From the NCBI GenBank assembly GCA_001630475.1, contig KV419405.1:421396-485395 (forward strand): a DNA stretch of 64,000 nt. Direction: 5' to 3'. A model generated the notes under the pieces. That model had not been told where the DNA came from. It ran no database searches and worked only from the letters and a program-made list of their open reading frames with translations. Below, piece by piece: positions 1-10,628 of the stretch (the stretch's first letter is position 1; each line of letters begins with the position of its first letter). The position numbers were made by a program, and so were the translations under genes. This DNA comes from Sistotremastrum niveocremeum HHB9708. Its lineage: Eukaryota > Basidiomycota > Agaricomycetes > Sistotremastrales > Sistotremastraceae.

Positions 1-1108
1 TGGGGAGAAATGGCGAAGAACGGGATATGCTGTACGATCAGATTAGCTCCAAGAGACGACACGGTTCGATAGCTGCAGGATCCCTTACCTGAATATCCGG
101 ATCGTGCGATGGATGGTTTGTGACAACTGTGAGTCCAAGGCATCAGGTTTCCGCAACACCGAGTAGGGGCTACGTCTTACGATGATGGATATTGTGATTC
201 TGGAGAAGAATGAGCGTCGGTTTGAGTTGGTAGCTAACTCGTTAACTCACATCGACCCACCAACCAATGCTCAGACCACCAAGGAAATCGGCAATGAAAA
301 CGCCCAATAGACGATCGATAACCCAGCTATGTGTAACGCCATTATGACCCAAGTCATGCGCGGTAAACGTGAGCTGATGCCAGAAGCCGCCCAAGAATAT
401 AGCACTGCATATATACCAGCGCTGATAATAGGTCAATGCTGCCAGGAGGCCTAGCAGCGTATATCTGAGGACTTCGGGTCCGTAACCAGTGAAGAAAGGA
501 GTCGCATAAAGCCCTTGCTCTTTGATTCGGCGATGTAGCTCGTCATACTCTCGAGTTTGTTTCCATTGTTCCGAGCGTGATAGCGATGGCGGGGAGGAAA
601 TTAAACTCTCCATAGTAGGCGTAACAGATGAAGCATCCCCGACAATGTCCTTGTCTACGAGTAGGATCTGTGATTGCGGTGTCGGTTCTATCGTGCCATC
701 CAAACGAAGGGGGCGAGCCTCTTGGTACCATTCGCCGTTTTTACGAATCCAGCCGCTCTGGACAGGGGGTATGAATGGTTCCCAACCCAGTTCTGTACTC
801 TCGACCTTCCCCACTATAAAGCTCCTGATGCGTTTCAAAGCTTCCTCTGGATGATATGCGGCTATCTCATTTTGTGCGTCCCTTCCAACAAAATGCAATA
901 TGGCCAGTGCGCCACCAGGATGTTTGACGAGCCAGGAGTCTGGTATCCGAAGCAAACTATCGCCAAGGATGACGAGAGTGTCCCCCTGAAGAATACCATC
1001 AGCGACCTCACGACGGGTCCATATTCGCTCGCTGTTCATGGAGGCGGTCGGGTCGAAAGCGGCCGCGGCGGCTGCGAGGTCGGAAATCGTCGGAATTCCG
1101 GAACCCAC
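1..1108 (-). CDS. Sphingolipid delta-8 desaturase (cytochrome b5 fusion), 3' part outside window
   Basis: Front-end fatty acyl desaturase that introduces the delta-8 double bond into the long-chain base of fungal glucosylceramides; an ER membrane enzyme. Exon 1 (1108-251) encodes an N-terminal cytochrome b5 domain with the haem-ligand motif HPGG, then membrane segments and the first histidine box HDLGH. A 19-nt microexon (199-181) encodes the second box HNIHH. Exon 3 (126-89) reads LVTNHPSHDPDIQ and exon 4 (29-1) reads HIPFFAISP before running off the left edge. All junctions are GT/AG and in frame. The third histidine box lies outside the window. The start could be 1108 or the internal ATG at 1042, which sits directly before the b5 domain. 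Family assignment is strong; the delta-8 regiochemistry is inferred from family resemblance. Confidence 0.9.
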
Positions 1109-1484
1109 CCTTCATCGTTCCGAGTCGGCCCTGACTCACTGGCAATATTCAGCACTGCAAGTTCTCCGCCGCTCTCCCTTCAGCTTCACGGTCGCCGGCT
1201 CTGTTGAACTTGCATACGGCGCCGTACTATCCTGCTTCCTATTGGGTGTATCCAATGTTGACTGGCGAGTCTTCTCAACAAGAAGTCTGAACTTCAAGTT
1301 GGCAACGACCGGTGCTTCCCTGGCTGCCTTCTGTAGTATAGTCTTGCTTCAGTCAGCGACCAAATTTGTCGTCTTGTGTCATTTGGCTTGCTTGGATGCT
1401 ATGCTGGCTCGCCCTCTTGATTGCAGAGTCCATCCCCGTGCGAATTTTCGCCGTACGAATCATATAAGAAACGAGGGCTCACCT

Positions 1485-2240
1485 GTCACTTCTCTCTATC
1501 GACCACACCCCATTCCCACTCGCCTGCTAGGTTCTCCTAGCGGGTGCCCACTGTCTGCCGGACGAAATCGACAATGGTTCCAGACATTATGTGCTGGGTC
1601 AGCGACTGTCCAGGGCCCCAGCGACGCTTCGGCGTCGTATGACCCTGGCTGTCCACCATTGTTCGAGGGCCTAGGAGGGCGCACGGTTTCTTTTCCCCAC
1701 CTGCATTGCAGGGCTCATCGTCCTCTGGACGAAATCCACATCGTTCCAGCCATTATATGGCTGGGTAAGCCGACGTGGAGAGCCAAGCGAGGGACCGGCA
1801 TAACCTACTTCAACCTCACCTGCCTTATGCGCGATGGCCTCCTGCATCGCGTGAATGCGCGGGGCTCACCGTCCTCTGGACGAAATCCACAGTGGCTCCA
1901 GACATTATGTGCTGGGTCAGTGATAGTTCAGGGCCCCAGCGATGCTTCGGCGTCGTATGGCCCCTTGCTATCCGCCACTGTTGGAGAGCCGGTCATTGAC
2001 CTAGTGAGAGTCCGCGCCACTCAAGGGAAATCATTTCGATTTTCCTCAGCCTCACCTGCTTAGCTTTTGCTTCGCAGGGCTCGTTGTCTGACGACAGTAT
2101 CCATTCCGCTGCTTGCAGCAATGGAGAGCCTAGTGAGGTGGCGACCCCCACCCCAGCTTCACCTGCATAGCAGGGCTCCCTGTCCTTGTGACGAAATCCC
2201 CATCACTGCTTGCAGCGATGTCGGAGAGCCTAGTGATAGC
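1485..2240. repeat. Degenerate tandem array of hairpin-rich units (about five copies)
   Basis: Five related units start near 1518, 1699, 1817, 2053 and 2161. A typical unit is a small CCTGC..GCAGG hairpin, a GGCTC segment, a second hairpin such as CGTCC-TCT-GGACG, a central hairpin such as CCAGCCAT..ATGGCTGG, then GAGCC, which can pair back with GGCTC. Copies at 1561-1655 and 1879-1972 are nearly identical. Longer reading frames across the array look like by-products of the repeat. It fills the intergenic space between the desaturase start and Cgi121. Confidence 0.7.
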
Positions 2241-2849
2241 CAACCCAACCCTCATTCCAGTCTCAACTGCCTATCGAGCACTGGCGTGACCACCACTGCA
2301 GGGTCACAACACTGAGGTGTATATGTACTACATGGATTTTCTGCCGATGAGTGGGGAATCCCGATTGTCGATGACATGCGAGCCACGGGTCGCGTACCCG
2401 GTATGTCTTTTTCTTTCTAGATCGTCGTCTTGGCTGATGTCCCCTCACACTCATATAATCAGCTTGCGACAGCCATGAACTCCAAATATGTCCATCGAAT
2501 GGTCGTTTTGATTCTGACTTTTGTTGCTCCTGCTCTTGTTCTGAACGTTGTCGAACCATAGAATCCCTTGTTGGTGATAATATTGTGACAGGGCATAGCA
2601 GAGATAATGGGCATCTGTGAAACTTGAAATTAAATGGGACAGCTAATGGTCTTTGACGATTTTTGTGTTACTGTAAAGAATGTGTTCAGAGAATAGCCAG
2701 CCCAGACGCATTGGCATAGTTTGGCATGCCCACTATCGAAATAGCCAAAACGACTTTCGGAAACCCCGCAGCGGATATCGGATCATCATTTTTCCCGAAA
2801 TCGCTGTCGACATCGACGCCAGGCAATCCTAGCTATATAATATATCACC
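2241..2849. other. Intergenic stretch
   Basis: No supportable gene. It contains the upstream region of the Cgi121 gene; a TATA-like AT-rich stretch (around 2831-2845) lies immediately before the ATG at 2850. Confidence 0.4.
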
Positions 2850-3617
2850 ATGTATTCATACGCCATCCCACATCTCGACGCAACCATACACATCGCCCTC
2901 TACGAAAACGTTTCCAATTCCGAAGAGCTCCTCAAACGCATCATTGCAGCGTCGACTCTAGAAGGGGATGAAGGAGATATAGAAAGGGCTACTTTGAACT
3001 ATGCATTCGTAGATCCTACACTCGTGTGTTTTACTTCTTTTATCTAGGTGAGAGGCATCACTGACTTGAAGGTCGTTGATAGGTTACGAGTCTGACTCAG
3101 TTGCAGACTGCCGTCTATCATGCCCTCCTCTCGTCCAGTCAATCGAATCTACGCACTAAAACTGTCCATTCCGAGATCATATATATTCTAAATCCCACCA
3201 ATAACGTTCGGTATCTAATGCACTTTCATTTCGCTCGGATCGAGTGCTTATATGGTGGATAGATAACGGAGGCGCTGCGAAGATTCGGTGTATCCAAATC
3301 GACACGATCGCTCATTCTCATTCGAGTCAATGAACGACCTCCGCATCCTTCAATCGAGGAACTTGAGACCGCGATGAATGATCTCGTGAATGGAGAGCCT
3401 GTAGAGCTTGATCGGTTGTCTGCGGTGACAGACTGGGCCGCTGTACGCAAGGTGCGCCTCATATCACTATCGCCCGATGCATATGCTGATGGAATCTCCT
3501 TAGGTGTACAAGCTCAATGGCGACGTTGTCCTTGCAGGTGTGAAAGGAGACGAGGAAAAGAGGATTGTCAATGAACTCGTGATCAGCACAGTCGCTACAA
3601 AGAGTGTCGCGGCGTAG
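2850..3617 (+). CDS. CGI121: EKC/KEOPS complex subunit Cgi121
   Basis: Small subunit of the KEOPS complex, which makes t6A37 on ANN-decoding tRNAs; Cgi121 binds the Bud32 kinase and tRNA. Four exons, 2850-3023, 3083-3205, 3263-3451 and 3504-3617, join in phase 0 at every junction and give a protein of about 199 residues, the usual family length. Recognisable stretches are the N-terminal YAIPHLDATIHIALYENV, a middle LNPTNNITEALRRFGV spanning the second junction, and the C-terminal VYKLNGDVVLAGVKGDEEK. The second donor (GTTCGG at 3206) is weak, but it is the only one that keeps the conserved NPTNN-ITEALRRFG segment in frame. Confidence 0.9.
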
Positions 3618-4039
3618 AGCAGCCGCAGAGTCGACTTAGAAGCCGTCTGTGACACTTTCTGTTGCGGAACGGACTATGTCCAATGTAGTCCCTGTGGGAA
3701 CATATGCCAATTTGAGAAATGTGCCTCTACTTCGACCAGTTGAGGTACAATATCGTGGGGTAGAATGACGGCCTCACAGTACTGCACCTTTGCCCATTCG
3801 AGTTTGCTTCCCAAATTTGTAAATATATATAGCCAAATCTGGCAGAGTCCGAAGAGAAATGTGACGCTCAGTGAAATATCGAACTCGCTAGATGTGGCTA
3901 GGGTAACCCCATAAACCACCGGCGACCCGAATTCTGTACATCTAAAGCGTATCGTGACTATAATCCATCCAGTTCACAGCTCCCCAGATCATATAGGGGA
4001 GCCGCCAATGGGAGGAAAAAAGGCAGAGAAAGCAATGCG

Positions 4040-5010
4040 GCGGGGAGAGTTCGAGCGACCGAAGCCCCAAGACCTCAATCTCACACCGCACCGCCCCTCG
4101 TCGTTGAGAAGCTGCAAGAAAAAGTAAGATCATCACCGTCACAACGTCGTCGACAGCCTCGCCACGCCTGATGTCCCGCATTTCCACCCAGTTTTTAGTG
4201 CCGGGTGCTCCCATGAACAGGCAGGCTTCATGAGGCTGGACAGTTTGCGCGTTTACCTTAACGAGTGACTGCAACGACGCCAGAGGTGGAAGAAGCTCTA
4301 GAGCAGAAGGTGAGATATCCGTCGCCGTCGCCAGCCTCGCCACACCTGATGTCCCACAATATCACCCAGTTTTTAGTGCCGGGCGCTCCCATGGACAGGC
4401 AGGCTCCATGAGGTGGAGACAGTTTGCGTGTTTACCTTATCGAGTCACTGAAAACGGCGCCGGGAGAGGTAGTAGAGGAAGCGATGGGGCAGAGAGAGTT
4501 CCAGCGACCGAAGCCCCAGGACCTCGATCTCCACCCCATCGCTCCTCGTCGTCGTCAGAAAGCTGCAACGAAAGGTAAGATCATCACCGTCACAACGTCG
4601 TCGACAGCCTCGCCGCGCCTGATGTCCGACAATATCACCCAGTTTTTAGTGCTGGGCGCTCCCATGGACAGGCAGGCTCCATGGGGTCGAACAGTTTGCG
4701 TGTTTACCTTATCGAGTGACTGTCAACGACGCAATCGTGGAAGAAGCTCTAGAGCAGAAAGGTCAGAATGTCGCCGCCGCCAGCCTCGCCACGCCTGATG
4801 CCCCACATTTCCACCCAGTTTTTAGTGCCGGGTGCTCCCATGAACAGGCAGGCTTCATGAGGTGGAGACAGTTTGCGCGTTTACCTTCCCGAGTCACTGC
4901 CAGCGACGACAGAGGAAGTACCAGGGAGGAAACGATGCAGCAGAGAGAGAGTTCGAGTGACCGAAGCCCCAAGACCTCAATCTCCACCCCATCGCTCCTC
5001 ATGGTACGAC
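4040..5010. repeat. Tandem duplication, about 450-bp unit, with exon/intron-like subunits
   Basis: A block containing TTTTTAGTGCYGGGYGCTCC occurs four times (about 4156-4270, 4335-4450, 4610-4725 and 4785-4900). The blocks alternate with two spacer types. One carries CGACCGAAGCCCC (near 4050, 4500 and 4955); the other carries GGAAGAAGCTCTAGAGCAGAA (near 4287 and 4740). The repeat period is about 450 bp. Spacers end in GTAAGA/GTGAGA-like donors followed after about 30-40 bp by GACAG or GCCAG, so each unit looks like a copied exon-intron segment. I cannot identify the parent gene, and no long frame stays open across the array. Confidence 0.75.
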
Positions 5011-6039
5011 TGAAAAAAGTGTCTATAGGAGACTCGGAAGATATTGAAAAATCCGTGGTTTAGGGCAGGTCGTTTCTACCCAGGTAACTTGAATGTGAAA
5101 GAGAGTCTTTGGTCGCAGTCGATGCGTCGAGAAGGGGGAACATGACCTGACGAACAGGGCTGTGCGTCCAAGCCGGATGCGGGAGTGTCAGTGCCCCAGC
5201 GAGCAATACGAGTAGTTCAAGCACTCAGCAGATGGCTTTCCAGTCGGTTTCCAGTTGACTCCTCAAGGCGGTAACGATGGGCTGAATAGAAGGGGTCGAG
5301 AGAGCGAGCATCGGAAGCACGTCGGACTTCGGCACTCTCGCTTCCTCGCTTCCGTCTCTACTAGCGCCCGTAGTAACCATCTTCTCATTGTCCTCAGAGC
5401 TCTTCTCAGACGACGCCTGTAGCGACGGGAAAAAAATCAGACAAAATTTACTATACTGACAGCATAATAAAGACAATTAGTCTATTTTCGCGCGGGGTTT
5501 TCGGGTCCGGCAACTCATCCGTCGACGTAGTGTACCGGTCCATGTATACGGTATACTCGAGTATACAGTAAATGTCTGCATGAAGCCGACAATGTTGAAA
5601 GATTGTCACAACGTGGCCAAACGTTGATCACAAAAATTCATCAAGCTCATCCGATTCTCATCTGCCTCAGTCCTCACAAAGAGAAACATCCCAGACAGAC
5701 TACGAATGAGCTCAACGAGTTGATGACATTGTCACCGACTTGGATCGCTCAACCAACACAACATCGGTGGCGAGCCGATGATGCAAAGGAAGAGAGACGG
5801 TGGCGATATACCATAACCCTTCGCCAGAGGGGCAGGTACGTGCCAGGCTTGACTTATAATCCGAGGTAGCCAACCCCAAAGAATAAGTCTCGCCTCCCAA
5901 TCCAACGCACCTTCGATCTGAAACATAGTATATCAGTGACGTCGTTCCAGCCTCGGGCGTCCCCTCCTCTGGACCGACGAACCCTCCCACTTCGACAAAC
6001 GAAGCAGGAGGCAAATGCTTATAAAATGAAGAACTCACT
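5011..6039. other. No confident gene
   Basis: A minus-strand open frame at 5476-5225, preceded by a plausible acceptor (TACAG) and rich in Ser/Glu/Lys, could be a terminal exon. It has no recognisable domain and I could not connect it to an upstream exon. Confidence 0.3.
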
Positions 6040-6576
6040 TTATCGCCAGGCACTTCTTGAAGCGAGGTGTTCCGCCAACATAGCCTTGCGCGCCCTTGTG
6101 GGAAAGGGAACGTACTTGACCTGGGTATATTCGGCGAAACGAACCGTCTTCTTGACCTTCTTGACTTCAGCGAGGACGCTCACTGATAAGGTCTTCGAAT
6201 CCGGTACCTCGTCGGCCCAGCGAAAGCTCTTCTTGACATTGGCCACGGGAGTCTTGACAGTGACCTTGGCCCGCGGTGTCTCACAAGTGTCTGAGACAGA
6301 AGTGAGACACAGCGGGTCTGACTTCTTGACAGTGAACAGGCAACGCTGAACACCAGCCAGAATCGCATTACTCTCAACCCGAACTCTAGGAATCCTAGAA
6401 GTCGGATTGGGAGCATGCGCGGGATTGAGGGAGAGGGAGGGTGTCGCGGCCGTCGTGGAGGAAGTCGACGAGCGAGAAGCATCTGCGACAAGCTTGGCCG
6501 CCTTGGATGTCCTAATCGCTCGGAGTCCTATCCGTCCGGTGATGTTGGATGCAGAGGCAGCGATGCGTGCGAACAT
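6040..6576 (-). CDS. Hypothetical basic protein, possibly mitochondrial
   Basis: Single-exon frame of 178 residues. The N-terminus MFARIAASASNITGRIGLR is rich in Arg, Ser and Ala with no acidic residue, which suggests a mitochondrial presequence. A Ser/Thr/Ala-rich stretch follows, then two related segments near the C-terminus, VKKSFRWADE and VKKTVRFAEYTQVKYVPFP. This is an internal repeat of a K-K-x-x-R-[FW]-A-[DE] pattern. No catalytic motif is visible and I do not recognise the family. The stop at 6040-6042 is followed directly by GTGAGT, so an alternative spliced end is possible. Confidence 0.6.
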   Translation of the reverse strand: MFARIAASASNITGRIGLRAIRTSKAAKLVADASRSSTSSTTAATPSLSLNPAHAPNPTSRIPRVRVESNAILAGVQRCLFTVKKSDPLCLTSVSDTCETPRAKVTVKTPVANVKKSFRWADEVPDSKTLSVSVLAEVKKVKKTVRFAEYTQVKYVPFPTRARKAMLAEHLASRSAWR

Positions 6577-7088
6577 GGTTGAAAATCGAGTGATTGGGTG
6601 AAGTGGTGAATGTGGTAGTTGATACCGGCGTTTACACTGGGTGTGAACGTAGGAAACAGGAGCAGTAGCAGAGTCGGCTGGTTCATATATTCGAACATCT
6701 ATTTGTTCGTCGCAAATATTCTTGAGACATGTAGTGTAGCTCGCGAGGTAGCTCGAAAAGGAAATGATCGATAGCCCAATTGGGTTCGCCTCCAGCCGGA
6801 GCCATTAATATGCTGATGCCATAGTACACGCTGAGCCTTCGGTGAGACCTCGAGTTCGAATTATAGCAGATGTCGTGGACGTGGTCGAGAAGAAGCGACA
6901 CGCTGCAAGCGCTCGGGCGGCAATCTCGGCAATGGAACTTCTGCCCCTTTTGAGTCTTTCGGAAGCAAAAGTTTACTCTCAGGGACAGCGCGCGCGCACC
7001 TCAAAAATACAATAAAACACGAACTAAATAAATACAGCTTCTGCACATATTTGAAAGTAACCCAGCATACGAGACCCCGTCACCGCCC
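6577..7088. other. Intergenic stretch
   Basis: Only short, unconvincing open frames lie between the lipase stop codon (7089) and the start of the hypothetical gene (6576). Confidence 0.4.
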
Positions 7089-8284
7089 TCAGGTGCAGGA
7101 TAGGGTACCAATATATACCCCATTATAAGGCCCCAAATGATCCAGTATATCCGATTCCAGGATGTTCGGTACTGAAGCGATGGTACACTGCGAGTCAGTC
7201 GCATCATCGTCACCTGACATGGGTAATTCGTCAATTTGAGACTTTCATTTGGATTGAATAGCACGTACCGGGACATGATACCCAATCCAAAGCCGAATCT
7301 GTAACGATGTGGACCTCTCCGTGGGGATGTTGGAAGCCCAAGAACCGTCCAGGAACGATAGGGATAGGATCAAGAACGTTGTTGATATGCGTCACATCTG
7401 AGATATGCGAATCAACCCAGGAAGCAAATGCTGGATTGCCGACCTGTAGCCGACTGTGAGTAAAGGTAAGATCACGAAGAAGCAGGAAACTTACGCGAGG
7501 CAATCCGAACGCGACCAATTTTATCGCGATATTCGAGGGAAGATTGACTTTCATGAATACCGCGTCTAACAATGCCAATGCTCCACCAAGCGAATGTCCA
7601 ACCTGATCAAAGATTCACGATCAGACGGGACACGAAAGCTGTTTCGCAGAAAATGGATTACCAATGTGACGCTCGTCGCGCCCTTCTGCTTAATGATCGT
7701 CTTGACAGTAGACAATATCGAAGATGCAGTCAAAGCGTGTTCGTTGGCAAATCCAGCGTGGACTTCGATGCTGCTTGACATGCCGGGGAATAATGAAGGG
7801 TTAAGAGTCGTCATTAGGATGTCAACATCCGTAAGGAGACTCAAGCTGTATGTGGAATTGTTTCGACAATGAGAGACGGCAGATGAAGGATAAAATATCC
7901 CTACAATTGCGTAGGGTCGGTTCCCTGATGCGCTACGACGACGCTCCTTGTCTTCGGCTCATACCCGACGAAAACTTCAGCTCAGGTTAGCATTGAATCC
8001 GCGTGCGAGTAGACAAACTCACAAAACTGAACGATATTCCCGTCTCCTCCAACAAGATACGGTATAAAATCAGAGTTGGCCTCGCAAGCTTGTCCACAGA
8101 ACCAGCCCGCAGTCAAGAGGGGGTTGCAGTACGCTGCTCGGGCGAATTGAGCGTATGGAGTGTACGTTGAGATTTGAGACGATGAGAGTGTCGTCACGGA
8201 TCTGGATTGGTGGGCGATCGGGGATACCGGTGTCGCTTGAACGGATGCCACGGAGAGCAAAGAGAACAGAATGGTCGTCCACAT
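7089..8284 (-). CDS. Secreted triacylglycerol lipase, class 3
   Basis: Alpha/beta-hydrolase lipase acting outside the cell on acylglycerols. Six exons (8284-8023, 7974-7905, 7845-7662, 7602-7495, 7443-7269, 7213-7089) join in frame into about 307 residues, normal for the family. The start at 8284 gives a signal peptide, MWTTILFSLLSVASVQA; an in-frame ATG lies upstream at 8335. Motifs include VAHQGTD (oxyanion-hole region), the nucleophile elbow GHSLGGALA split by an intron just before its Gly, VLDPIP carrying the catalytic Asp, and the C-terminal DHLGPYNGVYIG carrying the likely catalytic His. Paired Cys residues near the C-terminus suit a secreted protein. Confidence 0.93.
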
Positions 8285-9889
8285 CCTTTGGAGGCAACAA
8301 GAGGTTTGAAGCACCTGCTGAACACTCTGTCGCACCTAGACTTGATTATAAAGGCTTCGTCTTGTGCAGTTTGGGCGGTTGAAATCACAGGGATCTGGTG
8401 GCTTCACCAATGCCGCCTAGCAACACACACTGGTACCAGCAGAGAAGAGACCTCTAGAGCGGATATGAAAGCTATAGAACGGGTATGGGACCATCATAAC
8501 CGGACATGGACCACAAAGAGGAGCAATATTCCAGACGGAGCAAACTCAAGCAGTAGCAATTGAGTTACAGGAATATAAGGGTGCCCGAAACTGCATCATC
8601 TGACCCGGAACGCCAGGTTTAGAAACCAAAAAGTGACAAAGGTCCGAGCATCCAGCAGAGCACACATGGGCATCGAGCAAGATATACATAGTCCCGAGGT
8701 CATTTGACGGACTCTCCATATCCAGCGAATTCAGATCCTTGATCTAAGCAGACGAATGGAGGATCGGACCCGACCGAACGACAATAGATGAAGATGATGC
8801 CAGTGATGCCATTGGGCGATGAAAGAGAAACGGGAGACGGTTATGAAACAACCGACGCCTTCACAGGATCAATTACAAGAGTCGAAGGCTCGAGGGTCGG
8901 CTTTCAAGTCCCCTGACTCGTCGTGAATTCAGTTTGGCGTTGAGTAGCGCATGGTTGCTCCTTCTTTGAGAGAGCGAACAAAGAGAACCAAATAATTATC
9001 CTCCGAAAATACAAAAGCGCCCAAAAAGTGCCGGCACTCGCTGATGGCTGACAGGGTCGAAATTAAGGCTTTATGAACTTATGAACATTTAGACATGATC
9101 ATTTCAAGATAGAGCGGATGAGATAGGTGCTGATCTGATGTGAGTTGTAGTAAAAGAATCATGTGTATGAATATGATATTGCCTATTAATTTATTAGTGG
9201 CGCCATGGGCAACGGACGTATTACATGTCATTTGCTTCTCTGTGAATCGAAGTGATGGGAGTGATGGGAGAATGTCCTCTACGACGCATCTTTCTGTCCC
9301 AAAATGCTGAGTCAAGTCATGCTGGAATTGACAGTCCGGGTGCGGAGATAACTGGGAGAAGTTCTCCCCACAAGCAAAGGGGATGTTTAGCAGTCATGTC
9401 CGCACACCGAGCCCTGCAGTCGACATTGCGCAAGAAGGAGTATTATAGTGTTGTATCACATCGCGCGTTCGATGCTTCATCGTCCTCTCACAAAGCACCG
9501 ACACTATATGGGCTGTGCCTTTGTCGGCGACGAAAATGACAACTGGATATCAAAGTGAGAGGAAACCCCAGCCTGAGCACGTGCCGAATCAAGTACCGGT
9601 AACTTTCGAGTCACTGAATGCGGAGGTGAGCTTGGCTTGGTCGGTGGATTGCCCGAGGCGAAACTGGATGTGGCGAGAGTGATATTAGAGACCCCGACAC
9701 GACTCAGCGTGATCTGTCGGTAGCGCACCTTGTACGTATTTCTCTTCACAGAAAGAGTTTTCGCCGTGAGCTCTGGTCGGTGTGGATGTTGCTATACCTT
9801 ACCGAGTTCTTTCGCTTCTCCCAGGATATAATGATGGTAAGAAAGAGAGAAATAATAATTTCGGTGCACATTGTATGTAGAAGACTCAC
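8285..9889. other. Gene-poor stretch
   Basis: No gene I can support. A Ser/Thr-rich minus-strand frame at 9749-9504 follows a plausible splice boundary but has no recognisable domain and no partner exon. Confidence 0.35.
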
Positions 9890-9890
9890 A

Positions 9891-10056
9891 ATAATGGCCT
9901 TTGCGGATCCAGTTTCTCCCATATCCTGAATGATGCCCTGCCAGTGGGCATCATGCCGCATCACAGTAACTGGAGTGTTTCACAACAGCCTCGTTGATGC
10001 ATCGAACATTCAGGATCTCGCTGACTGCTTGCATGCATCGTATCCGAACAAGTCAG
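9891..10056 (-). pseudogene. Relic of GPCR exon 3
   Basis: On the minus strand this matches exon 3 of the intact 7-TM receptor at 15816-17084 and its paralog at 33415. Diagnostic pieces are CysSerAsp followed by MetHis/MetGln, the nucleotides of CSSYCDA, and GIIQDMGETGSA, ending at the conserved exon-3 donor GTGAGT at 9890. A roughly 16-bp insertion around 9945, inside the CDAQGI region, and upstream frameshifts break the frame. No other receptor exon is recognisable in the flanks. It is the decayed remnant of a third receptor copy. Confidence 0.75.
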
Positions 10057-10628
10057 CCACACCTTTTCTGGAGCACTATCAGAAATATTCTCGAGGAGAC
10101 TGGATGCTGGACTGGGACTCGGATATCGGATATCGGACACGGAGACCAGTACGGTCGCCCTCGAGTCTGTAGTAGACTTTGCCCGATTTTTTTTCCCGAG
10201 CTCAGTCTTCGACTTCGATTCCCAGGCCGGTTTCCCCGAGGCCAATCCTCAGGTTCAATTTTTGCGATCCCAAGATCTTCGATCGTAGGTAAGTACGCGT
10301 AGGTAAGATCCGGCAACAAAGGGTTACGTACTACAGTAGTTGTATTCGCCATGCAGCAAAACTGTACGACTTCAGCTTTACGGTACGATCGGCTGTAGGA
10401 GTCTGCATTAACTTTCCGTCGTTCTCTCGCTGTTATATTCTGTGCTGTTAACAAGTTGACAAAAAGGCCGTAATCACGTTCAAAATAGGCAAACGATTCA
10501 AACTCCGCAACGCAAGTTCGCAACTGACAAACTTCATTCAAACTTTGCTCATCGTTCTTGTCATTGTCACAGTGAGTTAAACAGAATAGAATGGCAAATA
10601 TGAGTGTTTTATATGGAGAAATTGACGG

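Noticed and set aside
674-1207. 177-codon plus-strand frame
   Set aside because: Antisense shadow of the desaturase exon.
1879-1890. GGACGAAATCC resembling the GAAA of a hammerhead ribozyme
   Set aside because: The matching CUGAUGA core is absent before the stem in every repeat unit.
1038-2063. Long open frame of 341 codons on the plus strand
   Set aside because: It begins antisense to the desaturase and then runs through the hairpin repeat array; composition and repeats explain it.
3942-4343. 133-codon minus-strand frame across the 450-bp repeat
   Set aside because: It does not persist in the other copies of the repeat, and no domain is visible.
6845-6875. GAGTTCGAATTATAG resembling a tRNA B box
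   Set aside because: No A box, acceptor stem or cloverleaf can be built around it; no tRNA gene was found anywhere in the window.
9504-9749. Ser/Thr-rich minus-strand frame
   Set aside because: No start context, partner exon or domain; too short to call.
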